From: Nostoc paludosum FACHB-159
Lineage (GTDB): Bacteria > Cyanobacteriota > Cyanobacteriia > Cyanobacteriales > Nostocaceae
Length of the DNA stretch: 50,745 bases
Direction of reading: 5' to 3'
NCBI RefSeq assembly: GCF_014698835.1
Contig: NZ_JACJTU010000048.1
Location: forward strand, 1 to 50,745
The notes below the pieces were generated by a model, which did no database searches, had not been told where the DNA came from, and saw nothing but the letters and a program-made list of their open reading frames with translations. This document shows, piece by piece, positions 16,936 through 24,606 of this stretch; position 1 is the first letter of the stretch; each line of letters starts with the position of its first letter. The translations under genes and the position numbers were made by a program.

Positions 16936-17973
16936 GTGGAAAATACACTTGGGTTAGAGATTATTGAGGTAGTAGAGCAAGCAGCGATCGCATCCGCCAA
17001 GTGGATGGGCAAAGGTGAAAAAAACATTGCTGACCAGGTAGCTGTGGAAGCGATGCGGGAACGGATGAATAAAATCTACATGCGCGGTCGCATCGTTATC
17101 GGGGAAGGCGAACGCGATGACGCTCCCATGCTTTACATCGGAGAAGAAGTAGGTATCTGTACCCAACCAGATGCTAAAGATTTCTGTAACCCAGATGAAC
17201 TAATTGAAATTGACATCGCGGTTGACCCTTGTGAAGGTACGAACTTGGTAGCCTACGGACAACCTGGTTCAATGGCTGTATTGGCAATTTCTGAAAAGGG
17301 CGGATTATTTGCTGCTCCTGACTTTTACATGAAGAAATTAGCAGCACCTCCCGCAGCTAAGGGAAAGGTAGACATCAACAAGTCAGCAACGGAAAACCTC
17401 AAGATTCTCGCTGAGTGTTTAGAGCGCTCTATTGAAGAACTTGTAATCGTGGTTATGAAGCGCGATCGCCACAATGATTTAATTAAAGAAATCCGTCAGG
17501 CTGGAGCAAGAGTACAACTGATTTCTGATGGTGATGTTGGTGCAGCCATATCTTGTGGATTTGCCGGAACTAATATCCACGCTCTGATGGGTATCGGTGC
17601 GGCTCCTGAAGGTGTAATCTCGGCAGCTGCTATGCGTGCTTTGGGCGGACACTTCCAAGGTCAACTGATCTACGATCCAGAAATAGTGAAAACAGGTCTG
17701 ATTGGAGAAAGCAAACAAGCCAACCTCGATCGCTTGAAGTCTATGGGTATCAATGACCCCGATAAAGTCTATGATGCTCACGAGCTCGCATCTGGTGAAA
17801 CTGTTTTGTTTGCTGCTTGCGGCATCACCTCTGGTAACCTCATGCAAGGTGTACGCTTTTTCAGCGGCGGAGCAAGAACTCAAAGCTTGGTAATTTCTAA
17901 CCAGTCGAAAACAGCTCGGTTTGTTGATACAATCCACATGTTTGGCGAACCGAAGACCCTCCAACTGCACTAA
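16936..17973 (+). CDS. glpX: Class II fructose-1,6-bisphosphatase/sedoheptulose-1,7-bisphosphatase
   Basis: Dephosphorylates fructose-1,6-bisphosphate and sedoheptulose-1,7-bisphosphate; in cyanobacteria this bifunctional GlpX-type enzyme is a main Calvin-cycle phosphatase. The 345 residues are the expected length. Metal- and substrate-binding stretches are present: IVIGEGERDDAPMLYIGE (about 55-72), DIAVDPCEGTN (about 95-105), LISDGDVGAA and GAAPEGVISAAAMRALGG. GTG start is preceded by GAGAGGGC. TTGACA at about 16822 in the gap upstream could be a -35 box, but the matching -10 box is uncertain. The gene stands alone on the plus strand before hemA. Confidence 0.97.
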   Translation: MENTLGLEIIEVVEQAAIASAKWMGKGEKNIADQVAVEAMRERMNKIYMRGRIVIGEGERDDAPMLYIGEEVGICTQPDAKDFCNPDELIEIDIAVDPCEGTNLVAYGQPGSMAVLAISEKGGLFAAPDFYMKKLAAPPAAKGKVDINKSATENLKILAECLERSIEELVIVVMKRDRHNDLIKEIRQAGARVQLISDGDVGAAISCGFAGTNIHALMGIGAAPEGVISAAAMRALGGHFQGQLIYDPEIVKTGLIGESKQANLDRLKSMGINDPDKVYDAHELASGETVLFAACGITSGNLMQGVRFFSGGARTQSLVISNQSKTARFVDTIHMFGEPKTLQLH

Positions 17974-18190
17974 TTTTTGGCGAATGGGGAATGTAAATAC
18001 TAAGGGCAAAACATTAAAAGTGAAACATATTCACTCAAATGCTTCATCCCTAAAGTAGTTAGTAGTTAGTAGTTAGCGATGGATTTTTGTTTGTTGCTTG
18101 GAAGTTTTTCCAAGCAACAACCTCCAATTCCCCATTCCCTATTCTCAATGCCTTATTGCCAACTACCAATTAGTAATTACGATTTAGCAA

Positions 18191-19477
18191 ATGAATATAG
18201 CAGTGGTGGGGTTAAGCCATAAAACAGCCCCAGTAGAAGTCCGGGAAAAATTGAGCATTCCAGAACCACAAATTGAAAGTGCGATCGCTCATCTTAGCAG
18301 TTTTCCCCATATTGACGAAGTTGCAATTCTTAGCACTTGTAACCGCCTGGAAATCTACATTGTTACCAGCGAAACAGACCAAGGTATTCGGGAAGTAACT
18401 CAATTTCTTGCAGAATATAGCAAATTGCCTGTAACTTCTCTGCGACAACACCTGTTTATGTTGTTGCATGATGATGCAGTCATGCATGTGATGAGGGTAG
18501 CAGGCGGTTTAGATAGTCTGGTACTCGGAGAAGGTCAAATTCTGGCTCAGGTGAAGACTACTCACAAATTGGGACAGCAATATAACGGTATAAAAACCAT
18601 TTTGAATCGATTATTTAAACAAGCGCTAACAGCTGGCAAGCGAGTTCGCACTGAAACTAGTATTGGTACTGGCGCTGTCTCTATCAGTTCGGCAGCTGTG
18701 GAATTAGCACAAATGAAAGTAGCAAATTTAGCTGCTTGCCGAGTGGTAATTTTGGGTGCCGGGAAAATGTCACGGTTGCTAGTACAACACCTGCTTTCTA
18801 AAGGTGCAGTAGAGATTAGCATTGTCAATCGTTCTCGCGAACGCGCCCAAGAATTAGCCAAACAGTTCCCCGGACAACCTATTCAAATTCACACGCTCTC
18901 GGAAATGATGACAGTAATTGCCGATAGCGATTTGGTGTTTACAAGTACTTCTGCTACGGAGCCAATTCTTGACCGTGCCAAATTGGAAATGGTTTTAGAA
19001 ACTCAGCGCTCTTTGATGTTATTTGATATTTCTGTGCCGCGCAACGTTCATACAGACGTAAATGAATTGGCAAATGTCCAGGCGTTTAACGTGGATGATT
19101 TGAAGGCTGTGGTGGCACAAAACTACGAAAGCCGTCGGAAAATTGCACAGGAAGCAGAGCGACTTTTAGAAGAAGAAGTGGAAGCTTTTGATGTTTGGTG
19201 GCGTAGTTTAGAAACTGTGACTACTATTAGCTGTCTGCGAAATAAAGTGGAAACTATTCGGGAACAAGAATTAGAAAAAGCTTTGTCTAGATTAGGTTCG
19301 GAATTCGCAGAAAAACATCAAGAGGTGATCGAAGCCTTAACACGAGGCATTGTTAATAAAATTTTACACGATCCGATGGTGCAACTGCGATCGCAGCAAG
19401 ATGTGGAAGCCAGACGGCGTTGTATGCAAACTCTACAAATGCTGTTTAATTTAGACGCAGGCGAGCAATTTAGTTAA
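18191..19477 (+). CDS. hemA: Glutamyl-tRNA reductase
   Basis: Reduces glutamyl-tRNA(Glu) to glutamate-1-semialdehyde with NADPH, the committed step of tetrapyrrole synthesis feeding heme, chlorophyll, bilins and cobalamin. The 428-residue protein has the catalytic cysteine C50 in ILSTCNRLEIY, the GLDSLVLGEGQILAQVK motif, the NADPH-binding VVILGAGKMS segment (about 195-204) and the C-terminal dimerisation helix. It starts MNIAVVGLSHKTAPVEVREK, as in other cyanobacteria. Possible regulation by heme level is known in the family but not visible in this sequence. It is single and convergent with the next gene. Confidence 0.98.
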   Translation: MNIAVVGLSHKTAPVEVREKLSIPEPQIESAIAHLSSFPHIDEVAILSTCNRLEIYIVTSETDQGIREVTQFLAEYSKLPVTSLRQHLFMLLHDDAVMHVMRVAGGLDSLVLGEGQILAQVKTTHKLGQQYNGIKTILNRLFKQALTAGKRVRTETSIGTGAVSISSAAVELAQMKVANLAACRVVILGAGKMSRLLVQHLLSKGAVEISIVNRSRERAQELAKQFPGQPIQIHTLSEMMTVIADSDLVFTSTSATEPILDRAKLEMVLETQRSLMLFDISVPRNVHTDVNELANVQAFNVDDLKAVVAQNYESRRKIAQEAERLLEEEVEAFDVWWRSLETVTTISCLRNKVETIREQELEKALSRLGSEFAEKHQEVIEALTRGIVNKILHDPMVQLRSQQDVEARRRCMQTLQMLFNLDAGEQFS

Positions 19478-19519
19478 AGCGAATAACAACCGCGGCTTTT
19501 TCCTTCTTCTTTCCTTTTC

Positions 19520-19549
19520 ACCTCTTGCAAAACCATTTTTGCAAGAGGT
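19520..19549. terminator. Hairpin between convergent genes
   Basis: Stem ACCTCTTGCAAAA / TTTGCAAGAGGT around a short loop, immediately before the stop codon of the minus-strand gene at 19550 and about 45 bases after hemA. Its position and symmetry suggest a two-way transcript end, although neither side has a clear T-run. Confidence 0.6.
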
Positions 19550-19912
19550 CTATTGATTACTCGTAATATCTTCAACCATTGCTTTCCAATCTTGTGGATG
19601 ATAAAGGAATTTACTTATAACTTTAATTTTTTTACCGTTTTGAAATAAATAAAGACTATCATTTTCTATTAATAAGTCTCTATAGCCGTCAAAGCGATAT
19701 TTTACAAAACTCATCCCTGCTAAATTCTTTTCAACAATCTCTGTACTATAAACAAAACATACCGGATTTTGTAGTACTAAAACAGACCATACTATTTGTA
19801 CAATAGCACATAAAACTAACAATCCTTTACCTATCATTAATGCTATTAATAGCGTGCAAATGGCTAAAGGTAAAGTTAGCCAAACAAATATTGGATTATA
19901 TCTGAGTCCCAT
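19550..19912 (-). CDS. Small membrane protein of unknown function
   Basis: About 120 residues from the ATG at 19912 (MGLRYNPIFVW). Two adjoining hydrophobic segments at about residues 9-45 form a membrane hairpin; the remaining 75 residues are soluble with a PH-like beta pattern (YSTEIVEKNLAGMSFVKYRFDGYRDLLIENDSLYLFQNGKKIKVI), ending LYHPQDWKAMVEDI. This layout resembles cyanobacterial membrane proteins with a bacterial PH-like domain, such as the DUF3119 type, but I do not assign a family. An earlier start at 19975 would add an unconserved stretch and is not preferred. Confidence 0.7.
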   Translation of the reverse strand: MGLRYNPIFVWLTLPLAICTLLIALMIGKGLLVLCAIVQIVWSVLVLQNPVCFVYSTEIVEKNLAGMSFVKYRFDGYRDLLIENDSLYLFQNGKKIKVISKFLYHPQDWKAMVEDITSNQ

Positions 19913-20038
19913 ATTATAAATTTCCCAGATGCAGGCAACATTTACATAGTTATATTTCCCACTCAGCAGAATCAATTAATCTTCACGACTTAACACAGCA
20001 GATTCCAACAGCATATTTCAGGTAAATGAAGTACACGG

Positions 20039-20072
20039 GTAGGGGGTGCCAAGCCAAGCTTAGCGCCCCTAC
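20039..20072. repeat. Diverged GTAGGGGC palindrome
   Basis: GTAGGGGGTGC...GCGCCCCTAC arms around a CCAAGCTTA-containing centre; a relative of the perfect palindrome at 6978. The CTGTAC(C/T)TCA string follows both copies, so they are copies of a longer unit. Confidence 0.7.
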
Positions 20073-20138
20073 GATTATCTGTACTTCACCAAGCTACAAT
20101 GTACTGTAAGTGTTAATTTCGCAGAATTTTAGGGAAGT

Positions 20139-20175
20139 ATATATCTCAATACGGTTCAGATAAAGTTAATTAAGA
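20139..20175. repeat. Single MITE end upstream of the acyltransferase gene
   Basis: TATATCTCAATACGGTTCAG matches the left end of the element at 7045 but no right end follows, so this is a solo end. It lies in the 5' region of the acyltransferase gene and may supply promoter sequence. Confidence 0.6.
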
Positions 20176-20187
20176 GAAAAAATAGGT

Positions 20188-21207
20188 ATGCGAGTAGAAA
20201 GAAATAATAGCCTGGATACATTAAAAGCTTTAAGTATTACTTTTGTTTTTATCTGGCATTTACGACCATTTCAATTTATTATCGATGATTCTAACCAAAT
20301 TCCTGTATTGATGATTGCTAAAATTATCAGAGATTTAGAACTACAATTATCTTTAACAGCGGTTCCAATTTTTTATATTGTTTCTCTTTACTTATTTTTT
20401 AAAAAATCTAGCGATATAAAATATTTACGAAAAAGGCTGACTAAATTAATTAAAATTTATTTATTTTGGATGATTGTTCAGAATATATTTTTTGTTATTT
20501 TTACGCGAGAATCTCCTAATTTTTCCTGGCAAATGTTTATAGGTTTAGAGCCAAGTTTACCATTTGTAGGTGATTCAGTTTTTTATTTTCTATTTAATTT
20601 AACTTGTTTGATAAGTTTTGCCTTTTTATATCAACTTATTAAGTCTGGTTATTTAAGAAAAATTTTATCTTTTACAATAATAATATTTTGTTTATTTTAT
20701 TTTGAAACTTGTTTTTTAGTCAATTTTAGTATTCCTTACCATTGGCTAATTAATTTTGTTATTTATGTTCCTATCGCTTTCTATTTAGCTAATTTTAATA
20801 ATAAGATATTAAGTTTTAAATTTTATTATCTAATTGCATATATATTGTTTTCCTTCCATGATATGTATTTGCGTAATTACGGCTATTATTTAAATATTTA
20901 TGGAAGAATTGCCATTGTTTGTGGAGCCGTGACTATTTTCTGTTATGTTTACAATCAAAAAGATATCAAACAGAATTTCATAATACAGCAACTATCTAAA
21001 TATTCTCTTGGTTTATTTTCATTACATAAATACTGGCAATATTTATTTTTTTTGCTAATTAATCATTATAGAATTGGCATAGATGGACGAGTCTTTGGAA
21101 CTCCTTTAAGTTCAATATTTATAATTGAAGGATTTTTCGTGATATGTTTTACGTTTGCAAGTGTTTATTTGTTAAAGCTAACTTTTTTAAAACAATTTGT
21201 TAGCTAA
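20188..21207 (+). CDS. Acyltransferase-3 family membrane protein
   Basis: A 339-residue integral membrane protein with about ten hydrophobic segments. The start RNNSLDTLKALSITFVFIWHL is the hallmark of the acyltransferase-3 (OafA/YrhL, COG1835) family: conserved aspartate and, before the first segment's end, the catalytic-type histidine (WHLRPF). Such enzymes add acetyl or similar groups to surface sugars. The gene is AT-rich compared with its neighbours, suggesting horizontal acquisition or a weakly constrained surface-modification gene. It is single, behind a repeat-rich gap. The acceptor cannot be inferred. Confidence 0.85.
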   Translation: MRVERNNSLDTLKALSITFVFIWHLRPFQFIIDDSNQIPVLMIAKIIRDLELQLSLTAVPIFYIVSLYLFFKKSSDIKYLRKRLTKLIKIYLFWMIVQNIFFVIFTRESPNFSWQMFIGLEPSLPFVGDSVFYFLFNLTCLISFAFLYQLIKSGYLRKILSFTIIIFCLFYFETCFLVNFSIPYHWLINFVIYVPIAFYLANFNNKILSFKFYYLIAYILFSFHDMYLRNYGYYLNIYGRIAIVCGAVTIFCYVYNQKDIKQNFIIQQLSKYSLGLFSLHKYWQYLFFLLINHYRIGIDGRVFGTPLSSIFIIEGFFVICFTFASVYLLKLTFLKQFVS

Positions 21208-21449
21208 AAAATTGATATTAACAATACCAAGCTTGGATGAAAGCTTGTAATTAAAGAACCGTAGTGAATCGTTGAGCTATTTTATTTTAACTACAACTAT
21301 CTGTAGGGATGCACAGTTGTGCTACCCTACTCAACCTCTGTATAAATGGTCAAACCTTTGAGTTGAAATTGTGATGATTGATGTATTTTTTGTTGTTTTT
21401 TTGAGCTTAGTGTACAAGCTTGTTGATTTTTGAACTGGCTGTAGTAGTG

Positions 21450-22055
21450 CTAATCATACAACCAAGTGTTTTCTGCAAAATCGTCATTTGTTGCTGTTTG
21501 TTTTTCTGCTAGTTTTTCAGATGAACGATGTGATTTTCTATAACTTAGTGGATTGTAGGTTTCTTTTACTGGTTTTATAGCACTAGTTTGTTTGGCAGCA
21601 ACTTGAGATTTAGTTTCTGCTGCTTGTTTTAAGGTATTAATTTCTTCTATGAGTTGAGAATTTGCTTCTGCAAGTTGTAATGCTGTTTTTTTGGTTTCGT
21701 CGAGTTCTTGTGTTAGCTGCTCAGCTAGAGTTTTCTGTTCAGAGACTAATGTTTTTTGTTGTGAGAGTTTTGATTTTAAATCAACAATTTCCTGTTCTAG
21801 AGCAGCTTGCTTTTGATGACTTATTTCTAAATTGTTTGTCAACTCTTTAACAGTTGCTTCTAAATCAGCTTTAGTAGGATTTGTGCGTCTAGTAGTAGTT
21901 GGTTCGGGGGTTGGTGGTGAAGATTCTTCTTCAGTTTTAGCCTGTTCTTGGACAATTTCTTCTGCGGAAACTTCGATCGCAGATTCATCCTCTGGTGATG
22001 TAAATTTTTGTGCCTCTTGTTGTAATAAATCCGACAGACTTTGTTTCTTAGCCAT
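21450..22055 (-). CDS. mcdB: Coiled-coil partner of ParA-type ATPase, probable type 2 McdB
   Basis: A 201-residue low-complexity protein: lysine-containing N-terminal motif MAKKQSLSDLLQQEAQKF, an acidic stretch, a coiled coil (about 60-145, rich in Glu, Gln, Leu and Lys), a basic linker (SYRKSHRSSEK) and the terminal sequence DDFAENTWLYD with a lone tryptophan near the end. Type 2 McdB proteins of beta-cyanobacteria are described with this plan: charged N-terminus, Gln-rich coiled coil and an invariant C-terminal tryptophan; with McdA they space carboxysomes. The ATG at 22055 overlaps the stop of the upstream ATPase (TAATG) behind GGAGG, so the two are translationally coupled. The assignment is inferred from layout and motifs. 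Confidence 0.72.
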   Translation of the reverse strand: MAKKQSLSDLLQQEAQKFTSPEDESAIEVSAEEIVQEQAKTEEESSPPTPEPTTTRRTNPTKADLEATVKELTNNLEISHQKQAALEQEIVDLKSKLSQQKTLVSEQKTLAEQLTQELDETKKTALQLAEANSQLIEEINTLKQAAETKSQVAAKQTSAIKPVKETYNPLSYRKSHRSSEKLAEKQTATNDDFAENTWLYD

Positions 22056-22687
22056 TATTTCCTCCAATCACGCTGTAATTCATCAGCTGCGCGGCGATAA
22101 TCTATCTCCGCTTCCCGTGCATTTCCTCCTCGCCATTGAGTAATTGCGACACCTTCAAGCGCGGCTCGTTCATGAGCTTTGTAGGCGCGGATGAGGGTAT
22201 CAAAAGCAGGAATACCTAGCCGAGTCAGAGTTTTTTTTGCTTCTAATGCTTCCCCTAGACTGCGCGTATCGACTTTGGTGAGCAATACCCGATGGGGAGT
22301 TCCCAAAGGGATAACGGCTTCCTTGACTGTTTCCACGAGGACAGCTAAATCCATTGCAGACGGGGGTGTAGGCAAAACTAGATAATCTGCGATCGCAACT
22401 ACCGCCACTAATGCTTCAGAGCGCAGCGCGGGAGGCGTATCCACCACTACTAAATCGTAACCTTTTATTTTTCCTAAATCACCTAAAAGTGTCGGATCTG
22501 TTTCTTGAGATAAATCAAATCCCATTCCTTGCTGACTACGCCCGAACCACCAACTGGCAGAACCTTGAATATCTGCGTCAATCAGCAACACCTTTTTTTT
22601 CTTCGCAAAGTTTGCAGCTAGATTGATTGCGGTAGTCGTTTTACCGACTCCTCCTTTACCGTTGAGAATAGCGATGATTTTTGACAC
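22055..22687 (-). CDS. mcdA: ParA/MinD-type ATPase, probable type 2 McdA
   Basis: A 210-residue Walker ATPase of the ParA family. The deviant Walker A motif KGGVGKTT occupies residues 11-18, followed by LLIDADIQGSASWW, then VVVDTPPAL and the LTKVDTR base-recognition motif. ParA-type ATPases bind DNA nonspecifically as ATP dimers and carry cargo along the nucleoid. The gene is not next to parB or plasmid functions; its partner is the McdB-like coiled-coil protein directly downstream, which suggests positioning of carboxysomes rather than plasmid segregation. The lysine in Walker A fits type 2 rather than type 1 McdA. A plain orphan ParA remains possible. Confidence 0.8.
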   Translation of the reverse strand: MSKIIAILNGKGGVGKTTTAINLAANFAKKKKVLLIDADIQGSASWWFGRSQQGMGFDLSQETDPTLLGDLGKIKGYDLVVVDTPPALRSEALVAVVAIADYLVLPTPPSAMDLAVLVETVKEAVIPLGTPHRVLLTKVDTRSLGEALEAKKTLTRLGIPAFDTLIRAYKAHERAALEGVAITQWRGGNAREAEIDYRRAADELQRDWRK

Positions 22688-22714
22688 TGCTTTAGGTAGA
22701 AAAAGGAATTAGGT

Positions 22715-22800
22715 AATAGGGCATAGGGCATAGGGCATGGGGAGATGGGGAGATGGGGAGATGCAAAGGCAGGGGGAGCAGGGAGAGAATAACCAATGCC
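22715..22800. repeat. Low-complexity G-rich repeat between mcdA and the P450
   Basis: AGGGCATAGGGCATAGGGCAT and GGGGAGATGGGGAGATGG tandem strings of seven to eight bases. They separate two divergent genes, and their open frames run falsely into the P450 reading frame. Confidence 0.65.
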
Positions 22801-22911
22801 CAATGCCCCGTGCCCAATGTCCCAATGATGAATATACCGCTTTGTGTGACCCCCGATCGCATAAAAACTCGTAACAATAAAATTCAGAAGCTATCAATTC
22901 CACAAATTCCT

Positions 22912-24294
22912 ATGACAACAACTTACAACTTACCTGATGGGCCTCAAATACCGCGCTGGCTGCGGATGATTAAGTTTATTAGTCAGCCTGTAAAATATGT
23001 AGATGATTTTGCCAAAATCTATGGTGACACTTTCACCATTAAAAGTAGTCGTTCAGATAATGCTCTTGTGTACTTTAGCAAACCCCAAGCGCTTGAGCAG
23101 ATTTTTACAGCCGATCCTAGTTATTACGAGGTTGGTAGGGGGAATATCGGGCTAAGATTTTTACTTGGCGATCGCTCTTTTATGTTAACCGATGGCGATC
23201 GCCACCAGCGTCAAAGGCAATTATTAGCTCCTCCGTTTCATGGCGAAAGAATGCGGGCTTACGGCGAGGATATCCGTAAAATAACACAACAGGTCAGTCA
23301 TGAATGGCAAATTGGTAAGCCCTTTAAAATTCGTGACTCCATGCAAGAAATCACTTTGCGTGTTATCCTGCGGGTTGTGTTTGGTTTAGAAGAAGGAGAG
23401 CGATTTGAAGAATTAAGGCGATCGCTAAGCGATTTACTAGACTTCATGACTTCGCCTTTAATGTCTAGCGCCTTCTTTTTCAACTTCATGCAAAAAGATT
23501 TTGGCACATGGAGTCCGTGGGGTTGGATTCTCGAACAACGGCAAAAAATCGATCGACTTATTTATACTCTGCTTCGGGAACGCCGCGCCGAATCTCATCA
23601 AAATCGCCAAGATATCCTCAGTTTGATGATGGCAGCTCGTTATGACGATGGTCAAGGGATGTCAGATGAAGAATTGCACGACGAATTAATGACACTCCTA
23701 GTTGCGGGACATGAAACTACAGCTTCGGCGTTGACATGGGCATTTTACTGGATTGATTATTTACCAGAGGTGCGTGAAAAATTACTACGGGAACTTGACA
23801 CTGTTGGTATTAACCCAGATTTGAGTACCATTGCCAAATTGCCTTATTTGACAGCAGTTTGCCAAGAAACATTGCGAATTTACCCAATTGCTATGACTGC
23901 TTTCTTGCGAATTGTCAAAAATCCAATTGAAATTGAGGGTTACAAACTGCCAAAAGGAACGGGAATTATTCCGAGTATTTATTTAGCACATCATCGTGAA
24001 GAAGTTTACCCGCAATCCAAGGAGTTCAAACCAGAACGATTTTTACAAAGACAATATTCACCTTATGAATATTTACCATTTGGTGGCGGTAATCGTCGCT
24101 GTATTGGTATGGCATTTGCTCAGTATGAAATGAAAATTGTCTTGGCAACTATTTTGTCAGAATTTCAAGTATCTTTAGTTAACAAACGTCCCGTGCGTCC
24201 CGTGCGCCGTGGTTTAACCATCGCCGCACCTGCTGGAATGCGGATGATTGCAAGTCCTCAACTAGAACTGGCGAATACCCCAGCGTTGGTTTAA
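22912..24294 (+). CDS. Cytochrome P450, CYP110-like
   Basis: A 460-residue soluble P450. The I-helix oxygen-binding motif AGHETTA begins at A265, the K-helix ETLRIYP (ExxR) follows, and the heme-binding loop FGGGNRRCIG has its thiolate ligand at C397. The start MTTTYNLPDGPQIPRWLRMIKFI and overall similarity are those of the CYP110 family, which is widespread in filamentous cyanobacteria and hydroxylates fatty acids or terpenoids; the substrate is not fixed by sequence. I chose the ATG at 22912 because upstream codons translate low-complexity repeat DNA. No terpene synthase or redox partner gene is adjacent. Confidence 0.93.
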   Translation: MTTTYNLPDGPQIPRWLRMIKFISQPVKYVDDFAKIYGDTFTIKSSRSDNALVYFSKPQALEQIFTADPSYYEVGRGNIGLRFLLGDRSFMLTDGDRHQRQRQLLAPPFHGERMRAYGEDIRKITQQVSHEWQIGKPFKIRDSMQEITLRVILRVVFGLEEGERFEELRRSLSDLLDFMTSPLMSSAFFFNFMQKDFGTWSPWGWILEQRQKIDRLIYTLLRERRAESHQNRQDILSLMMAARYDDGQGMSDEELHDELMTLLVAGHETTASALTWAFYWIDYLPEVREKLLRELDTVGINPDLSTIAKLPYLTAVCQETLRIYPIAMTAFLRIVKNPIEIEGYKLPKGTGIIPSIYLAHHREEVYPQSKEFKPERFLQRQYSPYEYLPFGGGNRRCIGMAFAQYEMKIVLATILSEFQVSLVNKRPVRPVRRGLTIAAPAGMRMIASPQLELANTPALV

Positions 24295-24334
24295 CAGATA
24301 TCGGAAATTGAAATTTGGTGAGGTAGAGATAATT

Positions 24335-24362
24335 GTAGGGGCGCAACATTTTGTGTCCCTAC
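24335..24362. repeat. GTAGGGGC palindrome, third copy
   Basis: GTAGGGGCGCAACA / TTGTGTCCCTAC imperfect palindrome, 41 bases behind the P450 stop. Confidence 0.7.
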
Positions 24363-24450
24363 CCGTTTACTTCATCTTAGTTACCAGGCCGTTGTCTGGG
24401 GCTGCTAAATAAAGCTTGAGTTTTTGTAAGATTTTTATCTCATTTTTGCG

Positions 24451-24606
24451 TATATAAAACTACTATTTGATTTTTAAGCAAAATTAGGTATTGTAGTGTG
24501 CGTTACGGATTTCATCCTAACGCACCATTCGTAAGGATCTGGTGCCGTACTCTCGCCGCTAACGCACGCTACGTATCTTTTCAAAAATCAAATAGTAGTC
24601 CTATAT
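24451..24606. mobile_element. MITE with 17-bp perfect terminal inverted repeats
   Basis: ACTACTATTTGATTTTT (24459-24475) is the exact reverse complement of 24583-24599, and TATA-containing flanks lie just outside both ends. Inside is a second inverted pair (GTGTGCGTTA / TAACGCAC) and no coding capacity. Its right end reaches the start codon of the glycosyltransferase gene at 24605, so that gene's promoter and leader come from or across the element. Confidence 0.75.

Noticed and set aside
17479..18009. Long minus-strand open frame opposite glpX
   Set aside because: Antisense shadow of a highly conserved gene; low-probability amino acid composition.
22753..22911. N-terminal extension of the P450
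   Set aside because: The extra 53 codons translate G-rich repeats; family alignment starts at the ATG at 22912.
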